A stretch of DNA of 64,000 nucleotides, from positions 2,666,001 to 2,730,000 of the forward strand of contig JABRWF010000004.1 of NCBI GenBank assembly GCA_018343915.1, read 5' to 3'. Under the pieces are notes generated by a model. It was not told the DNA's origin. It did not search any database and was given only the letters and a program-made list of their open reading frames with translations. Shown here piece by piece: positions 13,101 through 25,100 of this stretch (its first letter is position 1; every line of letters starts with the position of its first letter). The stretch is from Agroathelia rolfsii (taxonomy: Eukaryota > Basidiomycota > Agaricomycetes > Amylocorticiales > Amylocorticiaceae). The position numbers and the translations under genes are program-made.

Positions 13101-15222
13101 TGCTACAGCGGCGATGTTGCCAACCCCAAGGAGAAGAAGTACACGCTCCAGTACTACCTCGACTTCATCGACCAGCTCGTCACCGAAGGCGTGCACATCA
13201 TCGGTGTCAAGGACATGGCTGGTCTCCTCAAGCCCGAGGCCGCGAAGCTGTTAGTCATCCGCCCTTATAATGTTGGAAGTAGAGACTGACGTTCTTGGTG
13301 CCAATTTTAGCCTCATTGGTGCTATCCGTGAGAAGTACCCCGATATCCCCATCCACGTCCACTCGCACGATACGGCTGGTATCTCCGCTGCCAGCATGAT
13401 CGCTGCGGCTGCTGCCGGTGCGGATATTGTTGATGTCGCTATCGACAGTGAGCCTATCTGTTCTGTTATTGCTTTGATGAACTTGTCTCCTGATGTTTGT
13501 TCTTCTTCAAGGCATGTCCGGTCTGACGTCGCAGCCTTCCATGGGTGCCGTCTGTGCGGCGCTTGAGCAGACGAATCTCGGAACTGGTATCAAATACGCT
13601 GACATCCAGGCGCTCAACCAGTACTGGAGCCAGGTCCGCCTGCTCTACCAGTGCTTCGAGGCCAACGTGCGTGCTTCCGACTCTAGTGTCTTCGATCACG
13701 AGATGCCAGGTGGTCAGTACACGAACTTGATGGTGCGTGAAAATCTTTGTCGCTTTCTTCCTTTCTGTTGGATGCTTAATCTTGCTATTATCAGTTCCAA
13801 GCCTCCCAGCTGGGTCTCGGAACACAGTGGTCTAGTAAGTAACCAGACTCGGCGACATTAACATTTTTGGTATACTGAGGGCTTTCTTTCTTTATCTAGT
13901 CATCAAGCAGAAGTACATCGAGGCCAACGAGCTTGTATGTACCCACGTCTAAGTGCGGAGATGGTGCATTTACTGACCTACATTTGTTTGCCACTCATAG
14001 TGCGGTAATGTCGTCAAGGTCACGCCCTCGTCCAAGGTTGTTGGTGACTTCGCCCAATGGATGACCTCCAACTCCCTCAGCAAGAAGGATGTTCTTGAGC
14101 GTGCAGACCAGCTCGACTTCCCCTCGTCCGTCGTCGAGTTTTTCCAGGGTTACCTCGGCCAGCCCGTCGGTGGCTTCCCCGAGCCTCTGCGCTCGATGGT
14201 CATCCGTGACAAGAAGCGCATCGATGGTCGTCCCGGTGCTGATCTTGAGCCGATTGATTTCAAGAAGCTCAAGGCGGAGCTCCGCGCCAAGTTTGGCAAG
14301 CACATCACTGACACGGATGTCACTTCGTACGTGATGTATCCCAAGGTGAGAATACTTCCATGATCTTCCCCCTTCAAGGGGAGGACTTCAAAGAAATTCA
14401 CGCAGAGGGGCTGAATGTGTGTCTATAGGTCTTCGAGGAGTACCAGGCCTTCATCGAGAAGTACGGTGACCTTAGGTACGCACTTATCGTCAATCATCAC
14501 ATGCCGCACTCCGTGTCGGCATGGCCCATTAGATTGTATTCATACTGATATCGTGTGACCAAACAGTGTCGTTCCTACCCGCTACTTCCTTGGCCGTCCC
14601 GACGTCGGCGAGGAGATGCACATCTCCATCGAGAAGGGCAAGACACTCATCATCCGCCTCATGGCTGTCGGATCGCTCGTCGAGGGCAAGGCTCAGCGTG
14701 ATGTCTGGTTCGAGGTCAACGGCGAGGTCCGTGCCATCTCCGTCGACGACAACAACTCTGCTGTCGAGACCGTCTCGCGCGAGAGGGCCACGTCTGACCC
14801 CGGATCTGTCGGTTCGCCCATGTCTGGTGTCGTCGTCGAGGTTCGTGTCAAGGAAGGCCAAGAGGTCAAGAAGGGCGACCCTCTTTGTGGTAAGCATTGC
14901 CTACGTGCTTCAGCTATAGGTTCCAAATGTGCTGATCGTCTCTCCTTTCTCTTTTTCCTTGAAACGTGATTAGTCCTGAGCGCCATGAAGGCAAGTTATC
15001 CTTCTTTGAATGTCTCATGGTTCTTTGGCTGACGGTTATTTGCCTATAGATGGAGTCCGCTGTTACTGCACCTGTGTCCGGTCACGTCAAGCGCGTTGTC
15101 GTCCACGAAGGTTTGTATCATTTGACATTCTTGCAGTAACATCGCATACTGATGAAACGTACTCTCGTCCTACAGGCGACTCGATCAACCAAGGCGACTT
15201 GACGGTCGAAATTACCCATTAA
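10165..15222 (+). CDS. PYC: pyruvate carboxylase
   Basis: Biotin enzyme forming oxaloacetate from pyruvate, bicarbonate and ATP; cytosolic in most fungi and no targeting peptide is evident. Exons: 10165-10335, 10413-10511, 10588-10700, 10802-10926, 10987-11082, 11141-11578, 11645-11892, 11950-12129, 12192-12671, 12746-12828, 12886-12976, 13044-13249, 13311-13447, 13512-13732, 13795-13834, 13900-13934, 14001-14345, 14429-14475, 14567-14889, 14974-14990, 15050-15110 and 15176-15222: 1200 residues, all in phase. Domains in order: biotin carboxylase ([20 protein letters not shown] loop [22 protein letters not shown]), carboxyltransferase ([20 protein letters not shown]), and a biotin carrier with SAMKMES, biotinyl Lys about residue 1165, 35 from the C-terminus. 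Exon 20 is only 17 nt and the next intron starts with GC (14991), splitting Lys from Met. The N-terminus (about 45 residues, Ser/Pro-rich) is not conserved. Confidence 0.98.
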
Positions 15223-16279
15223 AGTTAAGAACTTGGTTGACGTTTGGGACCGAAGAAGATAAATGTCAAAATATCTACGATCATAAAACAAAATATAGAC
15301 ATGCAATCCTGCCATTAGTAAAAACGCAAATGTACTCATAGTTACCCGCAACTTGATGTTGAAAATTGTAATTGTTGATATCCTGTCAGCTTTTTTGGGG
15401 TGGACGTCTCAAGTGAGCGGGGTGGGATGAGAAAGACATCATGAATGATTCATGATCTTCCATTTGATGCTGCAACTTTAGTAGTACCGGTCAATGGAGA
15501 CTGTGGAGTCAATGGTCGGATCTAGAAAGGTGAGTCGGAGGTTGGAATGGACTTATTGCATTGCCTATTCGCTTCCAACGAGACTACCACATTTGTCGAA
15601 TTGACTAGCACTGATTGCCAATATTACTGACTCCCAGACTTTAAGTTAGCGATAGCCCTGGGGTCAAGTTACGTGTAATAATGCTTCACTCATACAATGG
15701 CCTGCGACTTCCTGCCTTTTTGAAAAGCTTCTGTCACCTCTACTCCGAGTCTTACTACTTAGCCTGTCAAAACTTCTCATTTGCTCGTACATGCGTCTTC
15801 TCCGAGTCCGTCTTCCTCCTGTCTATCGATGCATGCGTCTTTCTCCGAGCCCATCCCTGCGTTTCAAGATTGTGCCGTCTCGCTTGATCATAGAACTCGC
15901 TAGCAGAGCTTCTTTGAAGACGGCGGATACTACTATGCCTCAAGCTCCACAAACAACCAATATACTAGAAAAGATGTCGTTAGCAACTAAGTACCATGCG
16001 GATACTTTAAATTGTCCATCAGGAAACCCTGATCATCAGCACACTGCTGCTGTGTCGGAGTGACCCTCGCCTTTTTCATTGACTATTCAAGCAATATGGT
16101 ACCGAACCTCACGTTTTGATCATCTTTCAAGTTGCATTCATATCATGATGGATAGCTGAAATGAAGGTATGTGGTATATAGTATATATGTACCGAGGGAG
16201 GTGTACTGGCACTAGCAACCGGAACCTGAGGTGGCCTGAACATCTGTCGCTTGGCTACTAATAGTACGCTACTGCCGTC
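15223..16279. other. intergenic interval PYC / DUF6534 gene
   Basis: Holds the PYC 3' UTR and the upstream region of the next gene. Apart from the repeated segment at 15318-15475 I see no gene or structured element. Base composition turns AT-rich compared with PYC. Confidence 0.55.
15318..15475 (+). repeat. direct repeat copy A (PYC 3' flank)
   Basis: Aligns in the same orientation with 21677-21835. Shared blocks include GTAAAAA-G-AAATGTACTC, then TTGAAAATTGTAATTG-TGATA-, CTGTCAG and ATCATGAATGA, with substitutions and small indels between. It starts about 95 bp after the PYC stop codon, so this copy is probably the original. Confidence 0.8.
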
Positions 16280-18354
16280 ATGACATCTACTCTGTCGACA
16301 TCTCCGCCAAATTTTGGCCCGCAATCTGTAACCCTCACAATTGGCGTCTTGTTCCTGGCTGCAGGATTCTCATCCATGTCTGTCCAATGTTCCATAACTT
16401 ATCCATCTACTAAGACCAACGATTTGTGATGTTTTACAAACAGTCTGTATGGTATTACTTGTGTACAATGCCTTTCGTATTTTCGTATTTGGGCAAAAGC
16501 CGACATGAAATGGTTAAGAATATTGGCAAGTGCATGATTCAGGCCAACACCACCAGGGAAGCCACGAGATTCCTGACTGTTATGTTTCTATTTCTGCCAC
16601 CATAATTATTAGATTGGGTCCATATGGTGAACCAATGTTGCTTGTATTGTATCAATTTTTCTTTTGTGCTAACATTATGGTTGTTGCCAATACTTACCGC
16701 AACAGGATATCTAATACTATTCATCTGATATTGAATTATCACATCGCATACCATTATTGTATTTCCGCGGCCAGTGATCCTGTTCTGTACGAAGAAGCTG
16801 TCTGGTAAGCTCTGTTCATGTCGCACAATTATTACTATGTGATCCAAGTTGATGGGTATGTCGCCAATATGATATTTGATTCCACATGAAAGGTCCATAT
16901 CGGTAAGTAATTGCTGTAGAGGCAGCGTCTATGCTAGAAGCTGATTTTTATATGTGGCATCACTAAACAGGTCAATGCACTCGTAATAGTATGGATTTTG
17001 TCTCTATATTGTTGTTGTATTGACGCTTCCTTTGCCTAAAGGTACTAGTTACGGTTCAGGTGTATGGGTGAGTCAAAATCTTTCTGGTCGTAGCAGGCTC
17101 TCAGAAACTATAACGAATTACCGGGAAAAATATTTAGGTTCTACATATGGCGGTTGTGGACATGTCCGTCGTATTCTATTCATTACTTCATTGCTGGTCA
17201 AAAAGAGAATTTTTGCAGTAAATCGTGGGCACTTGAACCGCATACTTTGTATTTTCCTTGTGTGTGACTAGGGCCCGAGCTCCGGCGTACGTTTACAGTT
17301 CGCTAATGTTTAAGTTGTGTAGGGCATATTGGTTATCACTCATTTCGGTGCGGTACCATCATGATTTTGTTTTCATTCTAGTATTATTGATAATTGATGG
17401 TTGAACGCCTGTTCCAGCTATCGTTATGTGTACGTACAATAAATCATAAATGCGCGTATTATCAATACCATCTAAGCGCTTGTTCATTATAGTCGCATGC
17501 GTGAAAGGGTGCGATACAATCTATAGGGGAAAGGATAATGTTTAAGCCTGTCATGGGCGCTAAGATTCAACTTTGTTTCAGGTTTGCAGACAAGCGGCTT
17601 AAGAGTTTGCAGGAATATACATCTCAGTCTTCCGTCATGATGGTAAGAAAATGATTTAAATTCTTAAAGATACTTCAATCATTTTATATATGTATCTCCT
17701 AGAAAGCGGTTCAAGCATCCTCAGGACTCGCGGCGTCAATGGAGCTGATTACTGTCGTGGCTTTGAGCTGGCATCTCAAGAAAACTAGTGCAGAATATAC
17801 TGGGTACGTCATCCGAGTCGCCAAATGCACAGAAAAGACTGAAGTGTCTTTTGTTAGAACAAAATCAGTGATCAACGCTCTTATAGCCTACACGGTTAAT
17901 ACTGGACTCATTTCTTCGTATGTCTGCTTGAACCATGTATGCTACAAACATAACAATGACATTTTTTGTCAAAAATAAGCATCAATCTTATCTTTTCCTT
18001 CATATCAGTGAACATCAATACTAGATAATCCAATACTATGTGTTACTCATACTCAAGATCCCAGGTATTCATTTGGCCCAAGACATACATGTGGAACTTC
18101 TTTGTCCTTTTAATTCCACCTTGTGAGTCATGCCTATGCTAGTAGACATGAGTATGCTACCGACGAAATGACTCTTTCTTCCAGTCGGGACAAATGCATG
18201 TCTAGGTGCTTTGAATGGCCGGAATTTTTTCAGGCGCTTCCAAGTCGGAAATGGAATTGGTGCTACTTCGTTCGTAATGTCAGACCTACCTGTGCCAAGA
18301 GGTATTGAAGTGCGAGCGGACGAGAGAACCGACAACGTTGCAATCAAGTTCTGA
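16280..18354 (+). CDS. DUF6534 multi-pass membrane protein, 18 exons with microexons
   Basis: Function unknown; DUF6534 proteins are about seven-pass membrane proteins expanded in mushroom-forming fungi. Inferred exons: 16280-16377, 16444-16525, 16613-16626, 16706-16804, 16893-16902, 16971-16988, 17042-17067, 17138-17163, 17219-17259, 17323-17352, 17418-17427, 17493-17508, 17582-17642, 17703-17803, 17858-17917, 17980-18007, 18065-18122 and 18185-18354. All phases close into one 315-residue frame, a normal family length. Family features: LAAGFSSILYGITCVQCLSY (about 27-46), WISNTIHLILNYHIAYHYC, TVQVYGFYIWRLWTLNRGHL, ASSGLAASMELITVVALSWH, INALIAYTVNTGLISS and the C-terminal NACLGALNGRN. Five exons are 10-18 nt. 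Intron 2 has a GC donor (16526). The damaged second copy preserves most of the same borders, which supports the model. Microexon borders are inference without transcript data. Confidence 0.72.
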
Positions 18355-19617
18355 ATTTCCAAATACTTGCCAATACCTGCTAGTAGGTTTTCCACAGCAT
18401 CCACAACCTCCACTGGAACTTGATTATGATGTACAGGTGTAACAATGCCGTGATCATCAAGTACTGTGTAATATGAGTTGTTAATAACCAATTTTTTGGA
18501 AGTCGGTTGCCCGTATTATTGCTATCCATATAATTTAGGTGATTTGTTTAGGAGTCAAGTCAATATTCAAAACGTGATGACACGGACAGTGATACGGATC
18601 CGGACAGATGCAGACAGTCACAATTCTGACCTATATGGAAAGCAGTTTTACCCGTCGTGACGCCAGCTAAGTACTGTACTGTCATGATCATGATAACGGA
18701 TAAGCTTCGATAGCATGGCGTCATGATCCTAGAAATAGAGGCCTTATATGCCTATGTACACTAGGCAAAATGAGATAATTAGTTCAGCCGGTTGTGCATA
18801 GTGCAACCACTGGCAACTCTTGCGTCGATGCAGTATCATGCCCGGGCCTGTGTTCCATTTTAGCCTCAGAGTTACAAATATTGACCCATTCAAGTTGATG
18901 ATGATTGGTCGCCGGTCACCGGTGGCCCTTGGGGCCAAGATATCAGAATTTTTCAGAAACTTTGACCTACCGGGTTAAGCTATTTGTAACAACGCCTGGT
19001 TTGAAGTGTTGCGACTCTACTTTATTAATATTGAAGTGCACAGCTGCTATTGAAATGCTCTACTCAGATTATCAGCTTATTTGTCTGTGTATGCGTCTTA
19101 CCATACTTACGCTTCAAAATTTTGTCTCTCTTCACCGAAACCAGAGCTCCTTTAAGTTGTTGGCCCGGGATACATGTATTTCTCGGGCACAAATCAGGTG
19201 ACACTGGCAACACGTTTGCTCAGGCTACAGCTTACCAGTACTTCGGTCATTCATCAGGACACTCTTTGATAGGGACACTGCCTTATAATGAACAGTATAC
19301 ACTGGCTAATCGTATAATTTACCTTCTCAACAACATCATAACTATATCGGCTCAAGTAAGGCGCCAGAAAACGCCGGAGTCTGCCCAAGCGAGACTATCA
19401 ACTGGCTGTGTCGAGTAATGCTTTTTATTTCAAGGCAAGGACACAATCCACAAAGTTTGATCGTATTTCCAAGCTACTCTACCTCATGGTACAGCATTCA
19501 TCATGATGGTTTTTTCTCGTCGCCTTTCATCTAGGGCATCAGGTATATGATCAGAAATGTACGGGCTGATGTGGCATTAAGGCCCACCGTTTAGCTATCT
19601 ACTTATAACCTATTGGA
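18355..19617. other. intergenic interval between the two DUF6534 copies
   Basis: AT-rich, with only short open frames without recognisable motifs. It presumably contains the 3' UTR of the first copy and the former promoter of the second. Nothing else supported. Confidence 0.5.
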
Positions 19618-21680
19618 ATGTCATCTATTGTGTCTCCACAAGATTTTGGCCCGGAATCTGTAGCCCTCACATTCGGTGTCATACTCCTGGCCGCAGTAAT
19701 CTTATCTATGTCGGTCCAATGTTTTGCAAACTATCAATATACTAGTAGTAAAGTCCATGTTTTTTTTAACGTTTTGCAACCAGTCTGTACGGTATTACCT
19801 GTGTACAATGTTTTTCATACTTTCATACTTGGGCAAAAACTGACAGGAAATGGATAACAACATTCGTGAGTGCATATTCCTGGCTATAAGGAAAACGAAG
19901 TTTGAGATTTCTGATGCAGTGTGTTTTAGATTGGATCTATATGGTAAGTCTAATAATATTGCTTGTATTGCATCCAATTTACGCTAACACAATAATTATT
20001 GTCGATTCTTGACTCAATAGGATATCTAACACTTTCCATCTTATATTAATTATCATACCACATGTTATTATCTTATTTCCACTCCTAGCGACCTTCTCCT
20101 CTATAAAGGGACTATCTGGTGGGCATCTGTCATTCCATACGTTTCATACCATACGATTAATGAGTTTGTCGCAAACATGATGTTTAATCTAATATGAAAG
20201 GTCAATGCCGATAAGTTAAAGTAATATTATTGGAGACATATATGTATGCCAGAGATTGATCTTGATATATTGCGTCACCAAAAAGGTTAATGCACCCACA
20301 ATAGTACATATTTTGTCATTATATCTTTTTACATTATCACATTGAGACTTTCTTTATTGGTAGGTATTTATCAAGGTTCAGGTTCAGGTGTATGGGTCAG
20401 TCAAGATATTCCGATTATAGCCATAGCCAAGAAAGCATAAGAATGATTGACTAAAAACACCTAGGTTTTACATATAGCAATTATGGATTGGCCAGTCATT
20501 CTTGATACTGTATTGCTCAGGCTTTATTGCTGCTCACAAGGTTTTTTTTTGCAGTAAACAAACGGAACTTGAATCGCTTACTCTGTATTTTTTTGTGCGC
20601 TATTAGGTTCCAACTTGAAGCTTGAAGCTCCCTATGTTCTGAGTAGTTTTACTAACGTTCAATTTGTGTAGGGTACATTGGCTACAGTGCATTTATGTGC
20701 GGTACTATCATCTTGTCTTAAAGACTGTCTTTGTTTTAACTTGATTGATGATTAACATAAGAGTTGAATGTTTGTCCTGCCTGCCGTTATAGGTACATAT
20801 AATAAATGATGAATATGCGTATCAACCCTCTGAACATTTGCTTTCCCAGTCATATGCGTGGAAGGGTACGAGATATTTTCTAGGGGAAGAGTTATTTTAA
20901 AACTGGTCGTAGATACTAACATCCAACCTTATATCAGGCTTGTAAACAATCGATTTAAGAGTATAAAGGAATTTATATCTCAGTCTTCCCTCACTATGGT
21001 AAGTAAATAATTCCATCGCCTAAGAATACAATAATAATTTCACATGGGTATAATTTGGAAATTGATGAAAATATCCTCAGGGTTTGCGGCATTAATGGAG
21101 TCGACTACTACTTTTATTTGGTATCACAAGAAGAATAGCACAGAATATAGAATGTACGCTATTGAAGTTACTAAACTGACGTACAGGATTCAGGGCGAAG
21201 TATTTGTCTAATTAATGATGCCAAAACACAATCAACGGTCAACGCTCTAGTAACCTATATTTCTAACACTGGGTTCATTTCCTCGTATGCTCACTGGATT
21301 TATGGGTGCTACAAAAATGACACTGACATACACTCATCAAAAACAAGCATTAATATCATTTTTCTATTCATATCGGTGAGCATTGATGCTAAACAATTTG
21401 ATCTGCATAACTAATGCTCGAGATCACAGGGATTTATTTGGCCCAATACATACCTCAGGTGTTTCTCTCTCCTTTTGACTCCGTCTCGTGGGTCATTTTG
21501 GTTATCATAAATGTGTTTCATTCATGTACTAATGCGTTTTTTTCAGTCGGAACAAATGCGTGCCTAGGTACTTTGAACGGCCGGAATCATTTCAAGCGCT
21601 TTGAGAATGGGATTGGTGGTACTCCATTCGCCACTTCAGACCTACCTGACGCAAGAGCTAATACCAACATGCGAAGGTAA
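19618..21680 (+). pseudogene. decayed second copy of the DUF6534 gene
   Basis: Homologous to the gene at 16280-18354 over its whole length and in the same order. It starts MSSIVSPQDFGPESVALTF and ends at a stop in GGTPFATSDLPDARANTNMRR. Exon 1 (19618-19709), exon 2 (LYGITCVQCFSYF), the 14-nt exon 3 and the C-terminal exon (GTNACLGTLNGRN) keep their splice signals. Lesions against copy 1: one base missing near 20048 in exon 4, after which the downstream family frame (NYHTTCYYLISTPSDLLLYK) is shifted; the donor after exon 5 reads AT instead of GT (20211-20212); exon 8 has TAG at 20475-20477 where copy 1 has TGG; the splice signals of exon 11 are lost. Several independent lesions argue for a pseudogene rather than alternative splicing. 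Confidence 0.78.
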
Positions 21681-21835
21681 AAATGTAAATGTACTCCAGT
21701 TATTAGTATTGCTGCAAGTTGGTATTGAAAATTGTAATTGCTGATACACTGTCAGGTTCTGTGTATGTCTTGAAGGGGGATGGGATAGATGTATCATGAA
21801 TGACTCATAATCAATGCATGATTTACTCTAGTCAG
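21677..21835 (+). repeat. direct repeat copy B
   Basis: Diverged copy of 15318-15475, joined directly to the 3' end of the DUF6534 pseudogene; the pseudogene stop codon TAA falls in its first bases. Together the two copies bracket about 6.2 kb with both DUF6534 units. Confidence 0.8.
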
Positions 21836-22142
21836 TGTTGGGTGGAAAGTTGATCCCTTCCGGCTCTGGCCCATTTGACCTGTCGAAATGAACCTGAAGT
21901 GTCTGCTTGCTTCCGACGTACTTATGTAGTAAAACATTAGCGCTATTAATTAATGTTAATCATCAGTTGCAATTTATTCGTAAAAATCCAACAAAAGTCC
22001 ATGGGTCCTAGCTAAATAAAAACACAATTACGACTATCAATACGCCAATTGATTTTGTCCTCCTTCCTTCCATCCACCTTTTCTTCCACATCATATGTAC
22101 TGAGCACATTCCATTGTCCTCTCCTGTGAGTACATCCACTTT
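21836..22142. other. intergenic interval before SEC1 3' end
   Basis: AT-rich, contains the SEC1 3' UTR side. Nothing else seen. Confidence 0.5.
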
Positions 22143-25100
22143 TCAGAACCTAAACAATCCCTTCTTCTTTTTCTTCTCCTTTTCACCACCTCCACTGGGT
22201 GACGGCAAAGATGAATAAGAACTATTGTTGCCCATATGCCCCGTCATCGATCCCGAGAACGAGCTCGAGGGGGACATCCTACTTGGCCTCTCGGCGCGAG
22301 GTGGCGCGAGCTGCTGTGGCGGAGGTGCTCGAGGTGCGTCCTGGGTGAAATACAACTCGTCATAGTATTCCTGATAGGGTCGCTCCCCGAGTCCACGCTC
22401 GGATAGACCATTGGGGATTGCACGCGAGCCGACGCCACCGAGATCAAGCACTTTCAGGTCGTCGATGAAGTCGCGCGGGGTAATAGCGTGTGTCGAGCCT
22501 GGAATAGCATCAAAGCAGAGGTAGGGAAGGAAAAAAAAGTGAGCAAACAGGTTTTGTAGAATGAGTCTATACTCCAACGTACCAATAATGATATCTTTGT
22601 TTAACGACGAGGACAACTGATACGCCTCACGGATTTCTGAATACGTCATGCCTCCCGCAACGAACACGAGAAGCCGCTGTCTCGTCTCTGCCGGCGCCGA
22701 ACCACCGGGGCCTGCACCGGGACGCGCGGCACGATGCCAACTCGGCTTCGCGCTGCGCAATGACGTCGGTGGTGTTGCAGCCCCGCCCCCCGTACTAGCA
22801 CTCGAGCGCAAGCTGGTCGCCGCCGGTGTCCCGGACGCCACAGGCATGTCTTTGACGTAGGGAAAGACGCTTTGGTCAAGTTTATTGCTTACGTGCTCTT
22901 CCAGGATGGTGTGCAAGAGTGGCTTGAAGCGCGAGAGTTCGTATTCGTCCCCGGTCGGCTTCGCGGGCTTGAGCTTCTTCTTTGTGTCTTTGTCTGCGGG
23001 CGTCTGTGATCGAGTGGAGCAAAAAGGTCGATGTATGCATGTTAGTATCCCTCGGAAAATTGAGCATTGGCCACCTACCCTGCTGATCCGCACACCCATT
23101 AGGAGCAGTGCATTGACAGCATCCTGCTCAGCAAGTGAGAGGCGGGCGTGCTGGTATAACCTCCGCCTATCTTCATCTGGCACGCCGTCACGATGCTGAA
23201 TGTACAAAGCGATCATTCGTACTTTGTTCGGGTTACTGTTGCGGTTTTTGTTGTTAATAGTATGCTCGTGATCATGTCAAATGAACAATAAAAGGATATC
23301 AAGATGCTCACATGACATCACGACTGTCCAATAAGGGAACCATCTCCTCGACTAAACCTTTAGGTGTCTTGCCCTCAGCCGTGAGCCCTGTAGCACATTC
23401 CTGAAACACAAAGGGAAAAAAAGATAGAAAAAAGATAGATAAGCTCGCAATCAAACTGACGTAAGTTATAACACCCACCTGTTCAACTTGCGCGACCAAT
23501 GGCAACTTCTGAGTCTCGAAGATCTTCATGCACTCCTCGGCCATGTTTAAGTGTAGCGAAAACTACATAGTGAAATTTATAGTTGAGTAAATGCGTTATT
23601 CGCAAAGACGCCGCAGAGAAAGGTATTTTCATTCACCTTTTCCCGCATTTCCTGGTACTGGGGTAAGTTTGCCAACATATCTTTCATGTCGTTCAGATTA
23701 GCGGCACCATCACTGTAAAAGAACAAAAATCAGAAACTCCTTTTTTTGTGGATAAATACTTACCTCGAGCTGAAACCCGCATTCTCTTGCATGAACTTGT
23801 TGAAATCAGCCATGAGCTTGTCGATTGCCTCTCGCATGTGCATATGTCTGACTTCGGTCCAGACTGTGTCCGCATCAGAAAGCGTCGCCGTCTTGTCTTC
23901 ATATGCGCCCACAGACGATTGGAATTTATATCTGGTATTTTTAAGTGAGTATCATGTCAGAATTTCTCCTATTTGAAGAAACAAATGAATAAAAAAGGCC
24001 GCGTACATGTATTTGGTGCCGTTTTGGATGGGAAGCAGATCGTTCGCCATGGCTTGATAGGTGAACTCGTGCACAAACGGTGCGATCATGTCCATTGCAC
24101 GGTCCGTGATAAGTAGTGTGCCACGAGGTCGACCCGCAGTGGTTTTCTACAAAAAAGAGAAGGGAGTTATGTATCAGAACATAAACCAAATGCAAATCCA
24201 TAGACGACGAAACCATACAGGAAAGTCAGGGTTTGCTTTTTTATACTCATCCAACGTCTGCTGAATCCTGAAGGCGAGAAGCCGGCTTATGAACTCTGTA
24301 TCTGCGATCTCGTGTGCGCGTGCGGCGTCACCACGGGCGAGATTTGTTCGCCAGCGCGTGCTGGTCTCGGGTGGGGGCGGCGCACGCGTCTGCTCGTGTG
24401 GTTTGAGGGCTCCTAGAGGCAGGTGATGTGAAGGCATGTAGTAGCGGATATATGGGTATTCGTTAAGTGCAATGCACACGTTGGCGATCTGATGCCAGAT
24501 ATGTCAGTAATGTGGAGGGAATGAAGAGGGGGCTATGAAATCGTCCTGACGCATTTGCTGGTATATACGATGTGCTCCTCAAGTCGATCGCGTGCATTAC
24601 GATAGGCAGTCTCAGTCTTGGGAGGACTATAAATGTTGAAGAACGCAGCAGGCTGATTGATAGAAAATGTCTGTGCCTCGACCGCTAGACTGTTCCTTCA
24701 GTTGAAACATTCACCCAAAGTAGATGAAAGTGGTAACAGACCCCAGAAGTTAATGAAAAGCTCCTGAAGTGTCCTGAGATGAGGCTCTGCCGCCGATGAT
24801 GTTAATCGTTGGAAGAGTGGATCGTCGAGACCTTGAGGGGGCTAAATTAGACGGTTATGGGTCGCGGCACACGACAGAATATACCATCAATAAAGAATAG
24901 ATGCGCTGCAGCATACTGCTGCCTATTCCCAAAGTCCCGAATAACACGATCGACGTTCTGAGTCGTTGGCATAAGCAGATACATGGCCTCAAACCCCGGT
25001 TGGGGGTCGCGATTATGGGTGATGAGCTCTGTTGCTGTGGAATATATTGTCAGAATAAAATATGCAAGGTCCCATCGCTAGGATTGCCTGCGTACAGGTC

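Noticed and set aside
18069..18491. 140-codon minus-strand frame over the DUF6534 3' end
   Set aside because: Antisense shadow of the last DUF6534 exons, which carry the family signature on the plus strand.
15223..22142. Transposon origin for the accessory segment
   Set aside because: No transposase, integrase or reverse-transcriptase motif, and the flanking direct repeats are diverged PYC-flank DNA rather than LTRs with TG...CA ends.
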